64,000 nucleotides of DNA from Charina bottae (Eukaryota > Chordata > Lepidosauria > Squamata > Charinaidae): positions 23,238,001 to 23,302,000 of the forward strand of contig JALMGJ010000011.1 of assembly GCA_023362775.1 (NCBI GenBank), read 5' to 3'. The position numbers and the translations under genes are program-made. Shown here piece after piece: positions 55,901-64,000 of this stretch. Numbering within the stretch: the stretch's first letter is position 1; every line of letters begins with the position of its first letter. The notes under the pieces are model-generated. The model was not told the origin of the DNA and made no database searches. It saw nothing but the letters and a program-made list of their open reading frames with translations.

Positions 55901-58893
55901 TCACTTCTCACCTTGAAGGTCTGCTAAGATGACAAAATCATGGAAGATGAATGAAGCACAAACTGTAACTTGCTTTTAACTCATGAATATACTTCCTACA
56001 TCATTTATCACTACTGGCTTCAGTCTTTTCCTAGAAACTCAACTTCCTAAGACAAACTATTTTAATTATACGACACTAGCGAAGCTCGTGATAACTCACC
56101 CATAGAAATGGCCCCGGACAAATTCCTGAATACGAGCTTTGCTCTGGGCATGGAGGTTTTGGAATTCATGCATAGCAGAGAACTTCTTGACATTCAGACC
56201 ATTGGGAGTCACAATATCTGGATATGGAACGCATATGGAGACAGGTTTTTAAAAAAGCAGGGAGTTTTGGTACTTTAAGGTTCTGAATCTACCCAAGCTG
56301 CAAAGATAGGTGCGAAAAACACACACAAGTCACAGCAGGTGTTTTCCCAGCTGCATCGAGCTTCCTCAGCCATCCTTGGAATTACAATTGACCAATGCAT
56401 TTGATAGCAATTGATTCAATGTACAGAAGTGGATGGGGTAAAGCAACCCCCAAGGAGAAGGAATGGGAGTGGCCTTGTGACATCACAGGGAGCCAGACAA
56501 TCAGAACTACTATTCTTGGCTGCAAACAAGAATAGAAATTCTCCCCTCCCTATGTCCCTCTCTTCATTCTGAACAAAAGGTGGTGAGTGTACTTCCCCAA
56601 CAGGCTGGTTCTGAAGAAAAAAAAATCCTTGGATGCAATAAAAAATCCACAGTACATAGTAACATGAAAAATACCTTTAAGAATTTTTAAAATGAGTTTT
56701 AAAACAACTGTTTTATATTGGGACATTCTTTCTATCTGAGACAGAGATTAAACATCAAGCTGCAATATAGGATTTATACCAACTGTCTTATTAGTATTGC
56801 CTAAGGCAGTGTTTCTCAGCCTTGGCAATTTTAAGACGTGTGGACTTCAACTCCCAGAGTTCCCCAGCCAGCAAGACTGGATGGGGAATGCTGGAAGTTG
56901 GAGTCCACACGTCTTAAAGTTGCCAAGGTTGAGAAACACTGGTCTAAGAACTAGAAACTTTAATTAAGAAGCACTAAAACACTTAAGATTCTACATTCTA
57001 CACAAAGCAATTGATTTCCTTCTAATATTATTCTGTAAGCTTTTACAATTCACAGAAGACTTAGACTGGATTGGATCTCGTCATGCACAGCAATCCTTTA
57101 GCTCTTAAGGCCACTCACCAGGTTTCCGTTTTAACAGATGTTCAGCTTCTACAGCTGTGATCTGAGAAACTGTGGTAAAAACATGCGTGCAGTGGACAGC
57201 AGCTCGCTCCATACAATAACGATGGTAGATTTGCCGGTCTCCAGCCTCCTTGTCCACATTAAACTGAGGTGGGACAAGACAAAGTACATTAAACACAGAA
57301 TTGCAAGGCGTAAAAGAGAGAGAAAATATAGTTTTAGGAGTGGACTACAGTAGTATCTTGAAGGTTGAACAAAGGACATTGCAATCCAGTAGTCTAGTCT
57401 CAAGGCTGATTTCCAAGATCCTAGGAACTTAACTCTACAGTTTTTCTTTGTGAAACTCTTCCGCAATCCTCTTAAAAGTGCTGACTAATGGGTTCCTAGA
57501 TTGGGAGTTAGAAAAACTGAGGATAGCTTTTCTCGTGTTTCCTCTCCTAAATCCGGTTCCATCTATTTCATTTCCATTCTTCCCAAATTTTCATCCTCAC
57601 ATCTTTACTGCTGTTCCACTAAATATGCCTACCAGATGGACTAGGGATATTGTCATCCCTAGTCAGTATAGCCTGGTTGGGAGAAGATGACTAATTGTAT
57701 ATGTGGAAAATGAGATCATTTCTCATTAAAGAAAATAAATCAATGGAAAATCAAAAGGGCTTATTACTGTATTCATCCCCCACTAATGTTACAGGTACTG
57801 CCCAATGGCTATTCAAGACACTTCAGTAAACTGAATCACATTTTCCATGCAGTAAAAATATTACTTAAGGGCTGGGTAAATGTGATTTCTTTGACCACTG
57901 CCTCCTTGAGGAAAAATGCCTCCGATTTTCTAGAATTGCTTCATTTACGTGCTAAAGACTTGAATGGAAAGCCACTAGCATAAGGGTCAGCAACCTCTTC
58001 AGGCACAACCTCAGACAAAAATTTGCCCTCTTAATTAAAAATAAAATCACACTGGAATCTTGCACTCTGATCTCATATAAGAACAGAAAACCTTGTGAGA
58101 TTGCAGCTGCTTTTTTATCTCTGTTTAATTTGCAGAGCAATCACTGGACACCTACAAGGAATTTTAAAGGCACTATATTGCTACCTCGTATGCAAGAACT
58201 TTGGGAGATGGGAAGATAAGAACTTGAGTCTCCTGATACAGAATTGAGGGTGGCTGAAAGAAAAGTTCTTATTCCCTGGAGTAGCCCAAAGCACTCGGTA
58301 AAAGGGCCAAAGCAGGAGATATACTGGACAAGTTAGGGCTCCCCATTTCTTCCCTTTGTACTTGGATCCCATAGTTTCACCCACCACCCACCAGTCAACG
58401 TTTAATCCTAGCCATTAGAAGACTCACATCCTGCAGGTTGTTGTAGAAGTCCACACTGCCAGCGCACAGGTAACGGCCAAGCAGGGTAGCATGGGTGGTG
58501 AAGATGGTAGCTATTGGAAGTTTCCGGATCCGACAGAGGAAGAGGCCAACACCAGACAACCACTCGTGGAAATGACCAATGATAAATGGCTTTTCTTCAC
58601 ATTGTGCAGCAAACTGGACAAGAAGCACAAGAAGAGAGTGAAGAGAGTATGCTGGGAGATAGGAAGAGCGGACGTTTTCTGGTAGAAACATGTTCCCTTA
58701 CCTCCCCTAGAAACCAGGCTGTGAGGAAGCCAAAGAGTACGGCGTCATTGGCCTCTCGGTCATACCAGGGAATCCCAATGGAACAGCTTTCCCACAATTC
58801 AGTCTTCCAGCGATCCAAGCTCCAAGCAGTTGCCCCAATATCAATGAGAATCACATACGGTCCCCCCTCAATCAGCCAGCGACCAAAGTAAAC
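41296..58893 (-). CDS. GYS1: Glycogen synthase 1 (muscle type), exons 3-16; 5' end outside window
   Basis: Fourteen coding exons encode 632 residues matching human GYS1 from residue 101 to the C-terminus. Coordinates, high to low: 58702-58893, 58428-58613, 57119-57263, 56100-56217, 53836-53956, 52498-52604, 51674-51733, 51324-51402, 49306-49419, 48304-48430, 46632-46727, 45978-46141, 43382-43462 and 41296-41604. All junctions are GT-AG and phases join exactly. The enzyme (GT3 family, GT-B fold) adds glucose from UDP-glucose to glycogen in the cytosol. Catalytic Glu510 and Glu518, the AGRYExxNKG phosphate-binding motif, the Arg579-591 glucose-6-phosphate cluster, and C-terminal phosphosites 641, 645, 649, 653 and 657 all fall at human positions. 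No stop or frameshift is seen. Exons 1-2 are not found up to 64000. GYS2 is unlikely given the tail and the FTL neighbour. Confidence 0.95.
42467..42884. mobile_element. hAT MITE with minisatellite, opposite orientation, GYS1 intron 15
   Basis: Reverse-oriented relative of the 24525-25175 element with about five minisatellite units (GCACAAGGCAGGCACTAGGA). 8-bp duplication TCCTAAGG and TCTTAAGG. Confidence 0.87.
43382..43462 (-). CDS. GYS1: GYS1 exon 15
   Basis: Twenty-seven codons, residues 604-630, [18 protein letters not shown] to ETTA. Acceptor TTGCAG, donor GTAAGG. Confidence 0.92.
43730..43855 (+). mobile_element. LINE 3' coding remnant
   Basis: A short stretch reads [19 protein letters not shown], related to the CR1/L2-like tail at 26165. 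It lies in GYS1 intron 14, just before a SINE. Confidence 0.4.
43868..44181 (+). mobile_element. tRNA-derived SINE in GYS1 intron 14
   Basis: Nearly full-length copy with a short deletion across the B box. The tail ends CTTTATCTTTTT. Confidence 0.84.
45574..45641. repeat. Perfect 68-bp palindrome without spacer, GYS1 intron 14
   Basis: Arms 45574-45607 and 45608-45641 are exact reverse complements with zero loop (centre CTATAG). The arm contains GCTTGAATCATGTCAACTGG. Confidence 0.95.
45978..46141 (-). CDS. GYS1: GYS1 exon 14
   Basis: Residues 550-603. Contains the arginine-rich helix [19 protein letters not shown], including Arg579, 580, 582, 586, 588 and 591, which bind glucose-6-phosphate and mediate inhibition by phosphorylation. 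Confidence 0.95.
46632..46727 (-). CDS. GYS1: GYS1 exon 13
   Basis: Residues 518-548. Begins with Glu518, the second glutamate of the E-x7-E motif, then [17 protein letters not shown] and IADPSAY. Confidence 0.94.
47805..47970. repeat. Perfect foldback, 66-bp arms, GYS1 intron 12
   Basis: Arms 47805-47870 and 47905-47970 are exact reverse complements around a 34-bp loop. The arm contains CTTGCAGACGTTTCATTGCC. Confidence 0.95.
48304..48430 (-). CDS. GYS1: GYS1 exon 12
   Basis: Residues 475-516 plus one base of Ala517. Contains [10 protein letters not shown] with catalytic Glu510. Confidence 0.94.
48583..48628 (+). repeat. (AAAT)n microsatellite
   Basis: About eleven AAAT tetramers in GYS1 intron 11. 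Confidence 0.92.
49306..49419 (-). CDS. GYS1: GYS1 exon 11
   Basis: Thirty-eight codons, residues 437-474, [15 protein letters not shown] to SSADRVK. Phase 0 at both ends. Confidence 0.93.
49571..50098 (+). mobile_element. Sauria-type SINE, four internal modules
   Basis: Headless copy in GYS1 intron 10 with four copies of the about 100-bp module. The CTCACAGGGTTGTTG-type tail ends in an AAATA-rich run. Confidence 0.8.
51324..51402 (-). CDS. GYS1: GYS1 exon 10
   Basis: Residues 411-436, [15 protein letters not shown] to AIFATQ, after completing Val410. Acceptor CTCAG, donor GTATTG. Confidence 0.92.
51674..51733 (-). CDS. GYS1: GYS1 exon 9
   Basis: A 60-bp exon, residues 391-409 ([19 protein letters not shown]) with split codons at both ends. 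Donor GTAAGT. Confidence 0.92.
52498..52604 (-). CDS. GYS1: GYS1 exon 8
   Basis: Residues 355-389 ([27 protein letters not shown]) plus two bases of Trp390. Acceptor CTGTAG, donor GTGAGT. Confidence 0.93.
52895..53215 (-). mobile_element. LINE 3'UTR fragment with (TTTA)n
   Basis: The TTTA array and AAGGCCACCCAACTCACACA, CGGGCGGCTTACAG are the reverse of a common reptile LINE 3'UTR. It lies in GYS1 intron 7. Confidence 0.55.
53262..53352 (+). mobile_element. LINE/SINE 3' tail fragment
   Basis: AAGCCGCCTAGAGTCC...GGCGGGGTATAAATAAGACAAATAAATAAA resembles a retroposon tail in GYS1 intron 7. Confidence 0.5.
53836..53956 (-). CDS. GYS1: GYS1 exon 7
   Basis: Residues 315-354. Contains [12 protein letters not shown], whose Arg331 and Lys337 contact the UDP-glucose phosphates in this family. 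Confidence 0.93.
54608..54933. mobile_element. hAT MITE in GYS1 intron 6
   Basis: GCTTTCCAAACTGTGTGTCG ... GTTTGGAAAGCAGTG, with 8-bp flanks AAACAAAT and AAATAAAT. The interior is rich in GCC triplets. Confidence 0.8.
56100..56217 (-). CDS. GYS1: GYS1 exon 6
   Basis: Completes codon 275, then residues 276-313 ([12 protein letters not shown] to GHFY) and two bases of Gly314. Donor GTGAGT. Confidence 0.93.
56807..56941. mobile_element. Palindromic hAT MITE, GYS1 intron 5
   Basis: CAGTGTTTCTCAGCCTTGGC ... GCCAAGGTTGAGAAACACTG. The flanking 8-mers GCCTAAGG and GTCTAAGA match at six positions. Confidence 0.83.
57119..57263 (-). CDS. GYS1: GYS1 exon 5
   Basis: Residues 227-274 plus the first base of codon 275. 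Contains [19 protein letters not shown] and [11 protein letters not shown]. Confidence 0.94.
58428..58613 (-). CDS. GYS1: GYS1 exon 4
   Basis: Sixty-two codons, residues 165-226. Contains HFHEWL and [12 protein letters not shown] of the N-terminal Rossmann domain. It is separated from exon 3 by only 88 bp. Confidence 0.94.
58702..58893 (-). CDS. GYS1: GYS1 exon 3
   Basis: Sixty-four codons, human residues 101-164, from [11 protein letters not shown] to FLGE. Contains [14 protein letters not shown]. Acceptor CATCTAG, donor GTAAGG. Confidence 0.93.
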
Positions 58894-59439
58894 CTAGATG
58901 GAAGTTAGAAACAGTCCATTAATGAACAGGAGAGGTAAGAACTGACATTCTCTTATCTAATCCAGATACTCTTCTGTAAAACACAACCAACAAAGCATGG
59001 ATTGTAAAGGTCAGAGCTCAATTAAACAAGTTTTATCTCCAATTTAATAACATCCACATGCATGATGTTATGTTTCAGAATGATGAACAAGTGTTTTGTC
59101 TCTCAGATTCTTGAAAGAACACACATTTTACAATTTCAGGAAAAAAAAGCCCAAGGAATGATGAATCAGCAGACTGCGTACAGCAAAAAAGGTAAGCGTT
59201 GGAGCAAGGAAAAGAACTATGAGGAAAGAAGGGGATGCTATATAAGGAAGTCCTATATATAATTCTACCTTACATCATCTGAGTTTTCAACCCTACCCAT
59301 TTACAGGTTCAAACTTCCCTGTCTTTTGTTTTGTGTGCTAGAAACATGCTCCCTATTTTTCTGTGGAAGTTGAAATGATTGAAGGGCCAAACTTCACATC
59401 ATTATCATCCCATGGAGATAAGATTGTCCCCCTTTGATG

Positions 59440-59625
59440 TTTTTCCAGAAGGCTCTGAAGACATGGTTCTGTCAGTGGGCCTGGGGACCCCAGCCCGATA
59501 CTCTAGTTTAGAGTATGCTTGTTTCCGCCGCCCGGTGTTTTATTGGTTTTTAATCTTGTAAGCCGCCCAGAGTCACTGTGTGTGAGTTGGGTGGCCGTAT
59601 AAATTTGTTTAATAAATAAAATTAG
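59440..59625 (+). mobile_element. LINE 3' end fragment
   Basis: Contains TTTTTAATCTTGTAAGCCGC, CCAGAGTCACTGTGTGTGAG and an AATAAATAAAA end. Same tail type as 52895-53215, opposite orientation. Confidence 0.6.
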
Positions 59626-60186
59626 ATTATCAACTGAATTATGGAAGAATAAACTTTCTTAGGTCAAACTATTTATGTATACATTTGATATGTAATCTGT
59701 ACGTGCAAGGTGGCTTGAATCATGACTTCTGCACTTCAAATTTTGCAGACCTCCAAATTGATGAGATGTCCCAGTAACTTATTCTTAACCTTCAAATTCC
59801 CCTCCTTTCCAGTGGACCCTGTAAATTGTCACCCCCATTTTAACCTAGAACACTCTCTTTCTCCTTCATCTCTCAGACCTACCTCTTCTTTAACTCATTA
59901 TATCATCACCCCCTTTCCACTCATTTCACATGCCAAAGTGTGCAGTGCTATGTGTACCAAGTGTGTGTACATCTCTAATTTTAGCCTCTGGTTCATGTTA
60001 CCTCATCTCCATTTTATAAAAGGTCACTTGCCTGGTGTTGTTCTTTGCTGGCCAACCCAAAATAACCTTCTGCTCTGAAATGGGGTTAGGATGGGTGGCT
60101 AAAATAGAAAAATCAAGTAAAAACAAAGGGCTCCTTGAATGCATCCTATATGTACATTCCATACTGGAAATAGTTAATATCTACAG

Positions 60187-60394
60187 CAGAGCTTTCCAAA
60201 CCGTGTGTCGCGACACAAAAGTGTGTCGCCACACACAGTCTGGTGTGTCGCCACACAACCCGGAAGCGCTGATCATCATCAGCGCTTCCGGGTTTTCCCA
60301 CGGCGACACACCAACTGCAACGCGCAAAACCCGAAAGCAGCAGCGGCATTCTGGAGTTGGTGTGTCGCCGCGGGAAAAACTTTGGAAAGCCCTG
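60187..60394. mobile_element. hAT MITE in GYS1 intron 2
   Basis: Ends CAGAGCTTTCCAAACCGTG and CTTTGGAAAGCCCTG. Exact 8-bp duplication ATCTACAG (60179-60186 and 60395-60402). Confidence 0.9.
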
Positions 60395-61285
60395 ATCTAC
60401 AGTATATTCAATGGTTCTAGCATACACTTAAATTTGTTCTTATACCAATGTTTTCCTGCTTGCTTGTACCTGTTTTGGGTGGCAGTACAGCACTGGCTTC
60501 ATCAGGGAGCTGAGCATAGTATCTTTGCTATTGTACCCAATTTGGAAACAGTACTTATATTTTACATTATATAAAGATAAACCAGAATCCCTGGCTAATT
60601 GGATGAACAATATACAAATCTGTGCCAGATTTATAATCCTGTAAACCATCACCCTGGGTTTGGTTGTCACAGTGGCTGGGTTCTGCCATTGTTTAACAAA
60701 CCACAGTTTATCACAAACTAAAGAGGGCTTGTCTAAGTCATAAACCATGGTTTAACAAGCACAAAGTTGGCTTTATATATCATGTGCAGCCCCAACAAAC
60801 CAATTGTATTAGACTCATGGGTGAACGCCACCAATACGTTTTCCCTGTCTGATTCGTTTTACTTCCTTGTGGGAAGGGAATGAGAGCAAATATGGCTACT
60901 TGCATTTGTACAATGCCTCTCAATAGTTCACGGAGATAAGACAGGCATACTAGGTTATCATTAATGTGGACACAGATGACACCGTGCAAGACAGTAGATG
61001 TTTTTCGAACAGCAGAAAGGCACTTGACATTAACTTAATATTTTAAGGTATTTCTGGCAAGACTTGCTTATAGATATTGTAGTTGGCATGAAAACCTCAC
61101 AGTGCAAATCTTTTGCTCAGCCGTGTTTTAGTGACTTTAAAGCAGACATGAGGCTCCCTGGGTCCTTTAGCAGTTGTGGGACCACAACTCCCCTTATTCT
61201 CATCCGTGTGGTGATGCTGGCTGGCATGGATGAGAACTGGAGTTCAGCAACTTTAGAAGACCACAGATTCCCCTTTCCTCTACAA

Positions 61286-61512
61286 CAGAGCTTTCCAAAC
61301 TGTGTGTCGCGACACAAAAGTGTGTCACCACACAGTCTGGTGTGTCGCCACACAACCCGGAAGTGCTGATCATCATCAGCGCTTCCGGGTTTTCCCGCGG
61401 CGACACGCCAACGGCGGTGTGCAAAAACTTGAAAGCGGCAGCAGCGCTTCCGGGTTTTTGCGCGCTGCTGCAACGGCGGCACTTCCAGGTTTGGAAACTT
61501 TGGAAAGCCCTG
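61286..61512. mobile_element. hAT MITE in GYS1 intron 2
   Basis: Ends CAGAGCTTTCCAAACTGTG and CTTTGGAAAGCCCTG. 8-bp duplication CTCTACAA and CTCTACAC. Left half very like the 60187 copy. Confidence 0.88.
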
Positions 61513-61879
61513 CTCTACACCTACAGCCCAAAGGAAGATACTTTCCCACGCAAATATTCCCCACACTTGTGGGCTGCATCACAGCGATGCAGCTTTGCAG
61601 GCTGTCACCCAAGAGCAGGGCCCTCATTCCCTCTGCACACAGAAAGTCCCAGCTTCGATCCTTGTCATCTCCAATTAAAACAGGGCTGGCAGCCTTTGGC
61701 CTATTGCCTGCACGAAGAGAGCTGGCAGGACAACTGTGACCTCCACAGCTTCTCTCCACGTGGTTGTAGGTGCTCTGCTGCCAAATGGTCCTACTGCAAA
61801 AGACCAAGGCACCTTGGCTGGCTGCGGGGAGACTGACGCTTCCAAGAAGTCTTCAAACAGGGCTTCCAACTCTCTCATA

Positions 61880-62214
61880 AAGTAAAGGTAAAGGTTCCCC
61901 CCGCACAGTTGTGCAGTCGTGTCCGACTCTAGGGGCCGGTGCTCATCTCCGTTTGTTAGCCGAAGAGCCAGCGTTGTCCGAAGACGCTTCCATGGTCATG
62001 TGGCCGGCATGACGTGCGCGGAACGCTGTTACCATCCCACTGAAGTGGTACCTATTTATCTACTTGCATTTGCATGCTTTCGAATTGCTAGGTTGGCAAG
62101 AGCTGGGGCGAGTGCGGGAGCTCACTCCGTCACGTGGGGCTAGGGATTTGAACCTCCGAACTTGCGATCTTCCGATCGACAAGCCTGGCGTCTTACCCGC
62201 TGAGCCACCACACC
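61880..62214 (-). mobile_element. tRNA-derived SINE, full-length
   Basis: Flanked by a 13-bp duplication, CAACTCTCTCATA (61867-61879) and CAACTCTTTCATA (62215-62227), with one mismatch. Confidence 0.88.
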
Positions 62215-63279
62215 CAACTCTTTCATAGTCTGGCCTAATTTCTAATATGCACTGTCCATTAATGGAGGTCCCATTTAATTAATTTAGCCAAGAGTAATTT
62301 CTTTTTGTCGTCTTGTCTATAAAGACCAGTAATTTTTAATGTATCAAAATGGTTCTATTGCAAAAGATTCTAAAGTTCTAAAGTTTCTAAAGAAAAAAAA
62401 GGAAAACTAATTTTAAAAAGGAACAAATGAACTTAGAAGAGTTATTTCAAAATGTTCAGATAGCCCAGTGTTATTTATTACACAGCATCTGCAGACACCT
62501 GGAATTCTAGTAGCACCTCAAAAGGTGTCCACAGACCTTCCAAGTTGAATTAAAATAATGATTTTAAACACTGTGGAAATCTTGCACAATTTCAGCATTC
62601 TCATGCAAGTCTTCACAAGATTTCAGGGTGAGACTGCTGAGATATTATGACATTTGGAAACCTCATAATATCTCAGGATGTGTTTATGTGTCAATACACT
62701 GCAAGAATCTCCTGGTTGGTGGAATACAGGCAACACTATGTTGGCCTACAAGGAAATCTCTATGTTAGACTGGCCAACATATGACAAAACTGACCAGGAG
62801 TTTCTACACTGTAAGCAGGATACATGTGGCACAATGTGACTAACATGGAAACATAGTCCATGCCTTCTCTATCTTACTAAAAAGTATTATCTGAAAGCCT
62901 TGATCAAATCCTTGTGGATCGTGGAGATCAATATACATGGGCCAATCTGATGACGACCCAGGATTATGGAAGATTGTAACTTGGAATGTAAAAGTAGCAA
63001 ATAATAAAAAACATGAAATAATAAAATGCAAAAAGAAAAATGAATTAAGTTGTGTGTCTGTGAGGCTAAGAGAAAGGGGAAGGCTGTAACATGTGAATGC
63101 AAAGTGCTCTGCCCTTGTGGAGCAGAGTTGTTCAATATATGGTAAGGCTGCAAGAGTAAATAGTATAACTGGAGAAATGTCAAAAGATGGATGGGTTTGC
63201 CTATGGAATGTCTGTATGACTTGTTCATCATGAGCGTGAAGACTGCATCACTGCCTGATGATTAGAAGAATGCCTTTAG

Positions 63280-63602
63280 TGGGGCGTGGTGGCTCAGCGG
63301 GTAAGACGCCAGGCTTATCGATCGCAAGTTTGGAGGTTCGAATCCCTAGCCCTGCGTGACGGAGTGAGCTCCCGCACTCGCCCCAGCTCTTGCCAACCTA
63401 GCAATTCGAAAGCATGCAAATGCAAGTAGATGAATAGGTACCACTTCGGTGAGAAGGTAATAGCGTGCCGCGCACATCATGCCGGCCACAAGACTGTGGA
63501 AGCGTATTTGGACAATGCTGGCTCTTTGGCTAACAAACGGAGATGAGCACTGGCCCCTAGAGTCGGACACGACTGCACAAATGTGCGGGGAGAACCTTTA
63601 AA
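63280..63602 (+). mobile_element. tRNA-derived SINE, full-length
   Basis: Head GGGGCGTGGTGGCTCAGCGG, B box GGTTCGAATCCC, body with the ATGCAAAT octamer, and an AACCTTTAAATTTTAAA end. Confidence 0.87.
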
Positions 63603-63649
63603 TTTTAAATTATACAAAGGGGAAAGTAGCAAGATAAATGCAAAGACTA

Positions 63650-64000
63650 TGGGGTATAGGTTGATAAATGTGCCTGGGAAAATATTTGGCAGAATTGTGA
63701 TTTAAAAAGTACAAGAGGTGACAATGAAAAAAAATGGGAAATGCAGTATGACAGGGTATGTGCAGACCAGATTTCTGCTCTTCAGCAAATGATTGAGACA
63801 TGCAAAAAAGGTGAGAATTTCTTGATTTAGAGGAGCATATGATAAAGTAAATAGGTTTAAAGGAACATTTTGCAGAAATATGAAGGTTGGTTGCTGAATG
63901 CTATAACTGGAATTCTTAGCAAATGGTTCAAGACTGAATAGGAAACAAGACAAGAATGAGTGACATCCCCTTGATTGTTTAATGCATTTATGGATAATGC
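63650..64000 (+). mobile_element. Decayed non-LTR reverse-transcriptase fragment
   Basis: In shifting frames one reads VPGKIFGRIVI, then AYDKVNR, then SP(stop)LFNAFMDN, the order of conserved blocks in a LINE reverse transcriptase. Stops and frameshifts are frequent. It continues past the window end, and the clade is not determined. Confidence 0.55.

Larger units (their letters stand above)
58894..64000 (-). other. GYS1: Inferred GYS1 intron 2 (partial)
   Basis: Sequence upstream of GYS1 exon 3. Neither exon 2 (expected to encode VGGIYTV and GDEWGDNYF-like motifs) nor exon 1 is seen on the minus strand. It holds a LINE tail, two hAT MITEs, two SINEs and an RT remnant; the rest is unassigned. 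Confidence 0.6.

Noticed and set aside
57981..58010. A second large hAT element starting AAGGGTCAGCAACC
   Set aside because: Only one end-like segment is present, with no matching partner end or target duplication. The same applies to CAGAGGTCGGCAACC at 27359.

Overview
This is a vertebrate nuclear segment, almost certainly from a squamate reptile. Its genes are intron-split with GT-AG junctions. Its repeats are those typical of lizards and snakes: BovB LINE tails, Sauria-type tRNA SINEs and hAT-like miniature elements. The species cannot be named from the sequence.

Three protein-coding genes are supported. Two ferritin genes lie in tandem on the plus strand: an H/M-type subunit (CDS 15245-18005) and an L-type subunit, FTL (CDS 31906-36485). 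Each has four coding exons, a TATA box and a 5'UTR iron-responsive element. Converging on them from the minus strand is muscle-type glycogen synthase GYS1 (41296-58893). Exons 3 to 16 are present, and exons 1-2 must lie beyond position 64000. FTL and GYS1 facing each other tail to tail matches the mammalian arrangement. An additional ferroxidase-competent ferritin beside FTL is the notable difference from mammals.

Layout: 1-1690 repeats and unassigned DNA; 1695-5866 a 4.17-kb GC-rich non-autonomous hAT-type element with an 8-bp target duplication, largely built of nested inverted repeats; 5875-14830 mostly unassigned DNA with scattered transposons, a CTCF-like motif and a MARE/ARE-like motif; 14835-18160 ferritin 1; 18160-31740 intergenic, with SINEs, hAT elements (one carrying a 56-bp minisatellite), a solo LTR and an RTE/BovB tail; 31746-36640 FTL; 36646-41295 an antisense BovB fragment and unassigned sequence; 41296-58893 GYS1; 58894-64000 inferred GYS1 intron 2, with more SINEs and a decayed reverse-transcriptase fragment.

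The two ferritins would supply the two subunit types of one cytosolic 24-mer cage. The H/M type oxidises Fe(II), and the L type lacks that centre and favours mineral growth. Near-identical iron-responsive elements would put both under common IRP control. GYS1 makes glycogen and is unrelated in function. No prokaryote-type system, CRISPR array or novel enzyme system is visible. The most unusual structures are the palindromic hAT element and several repeat families with internal copy-number variation.
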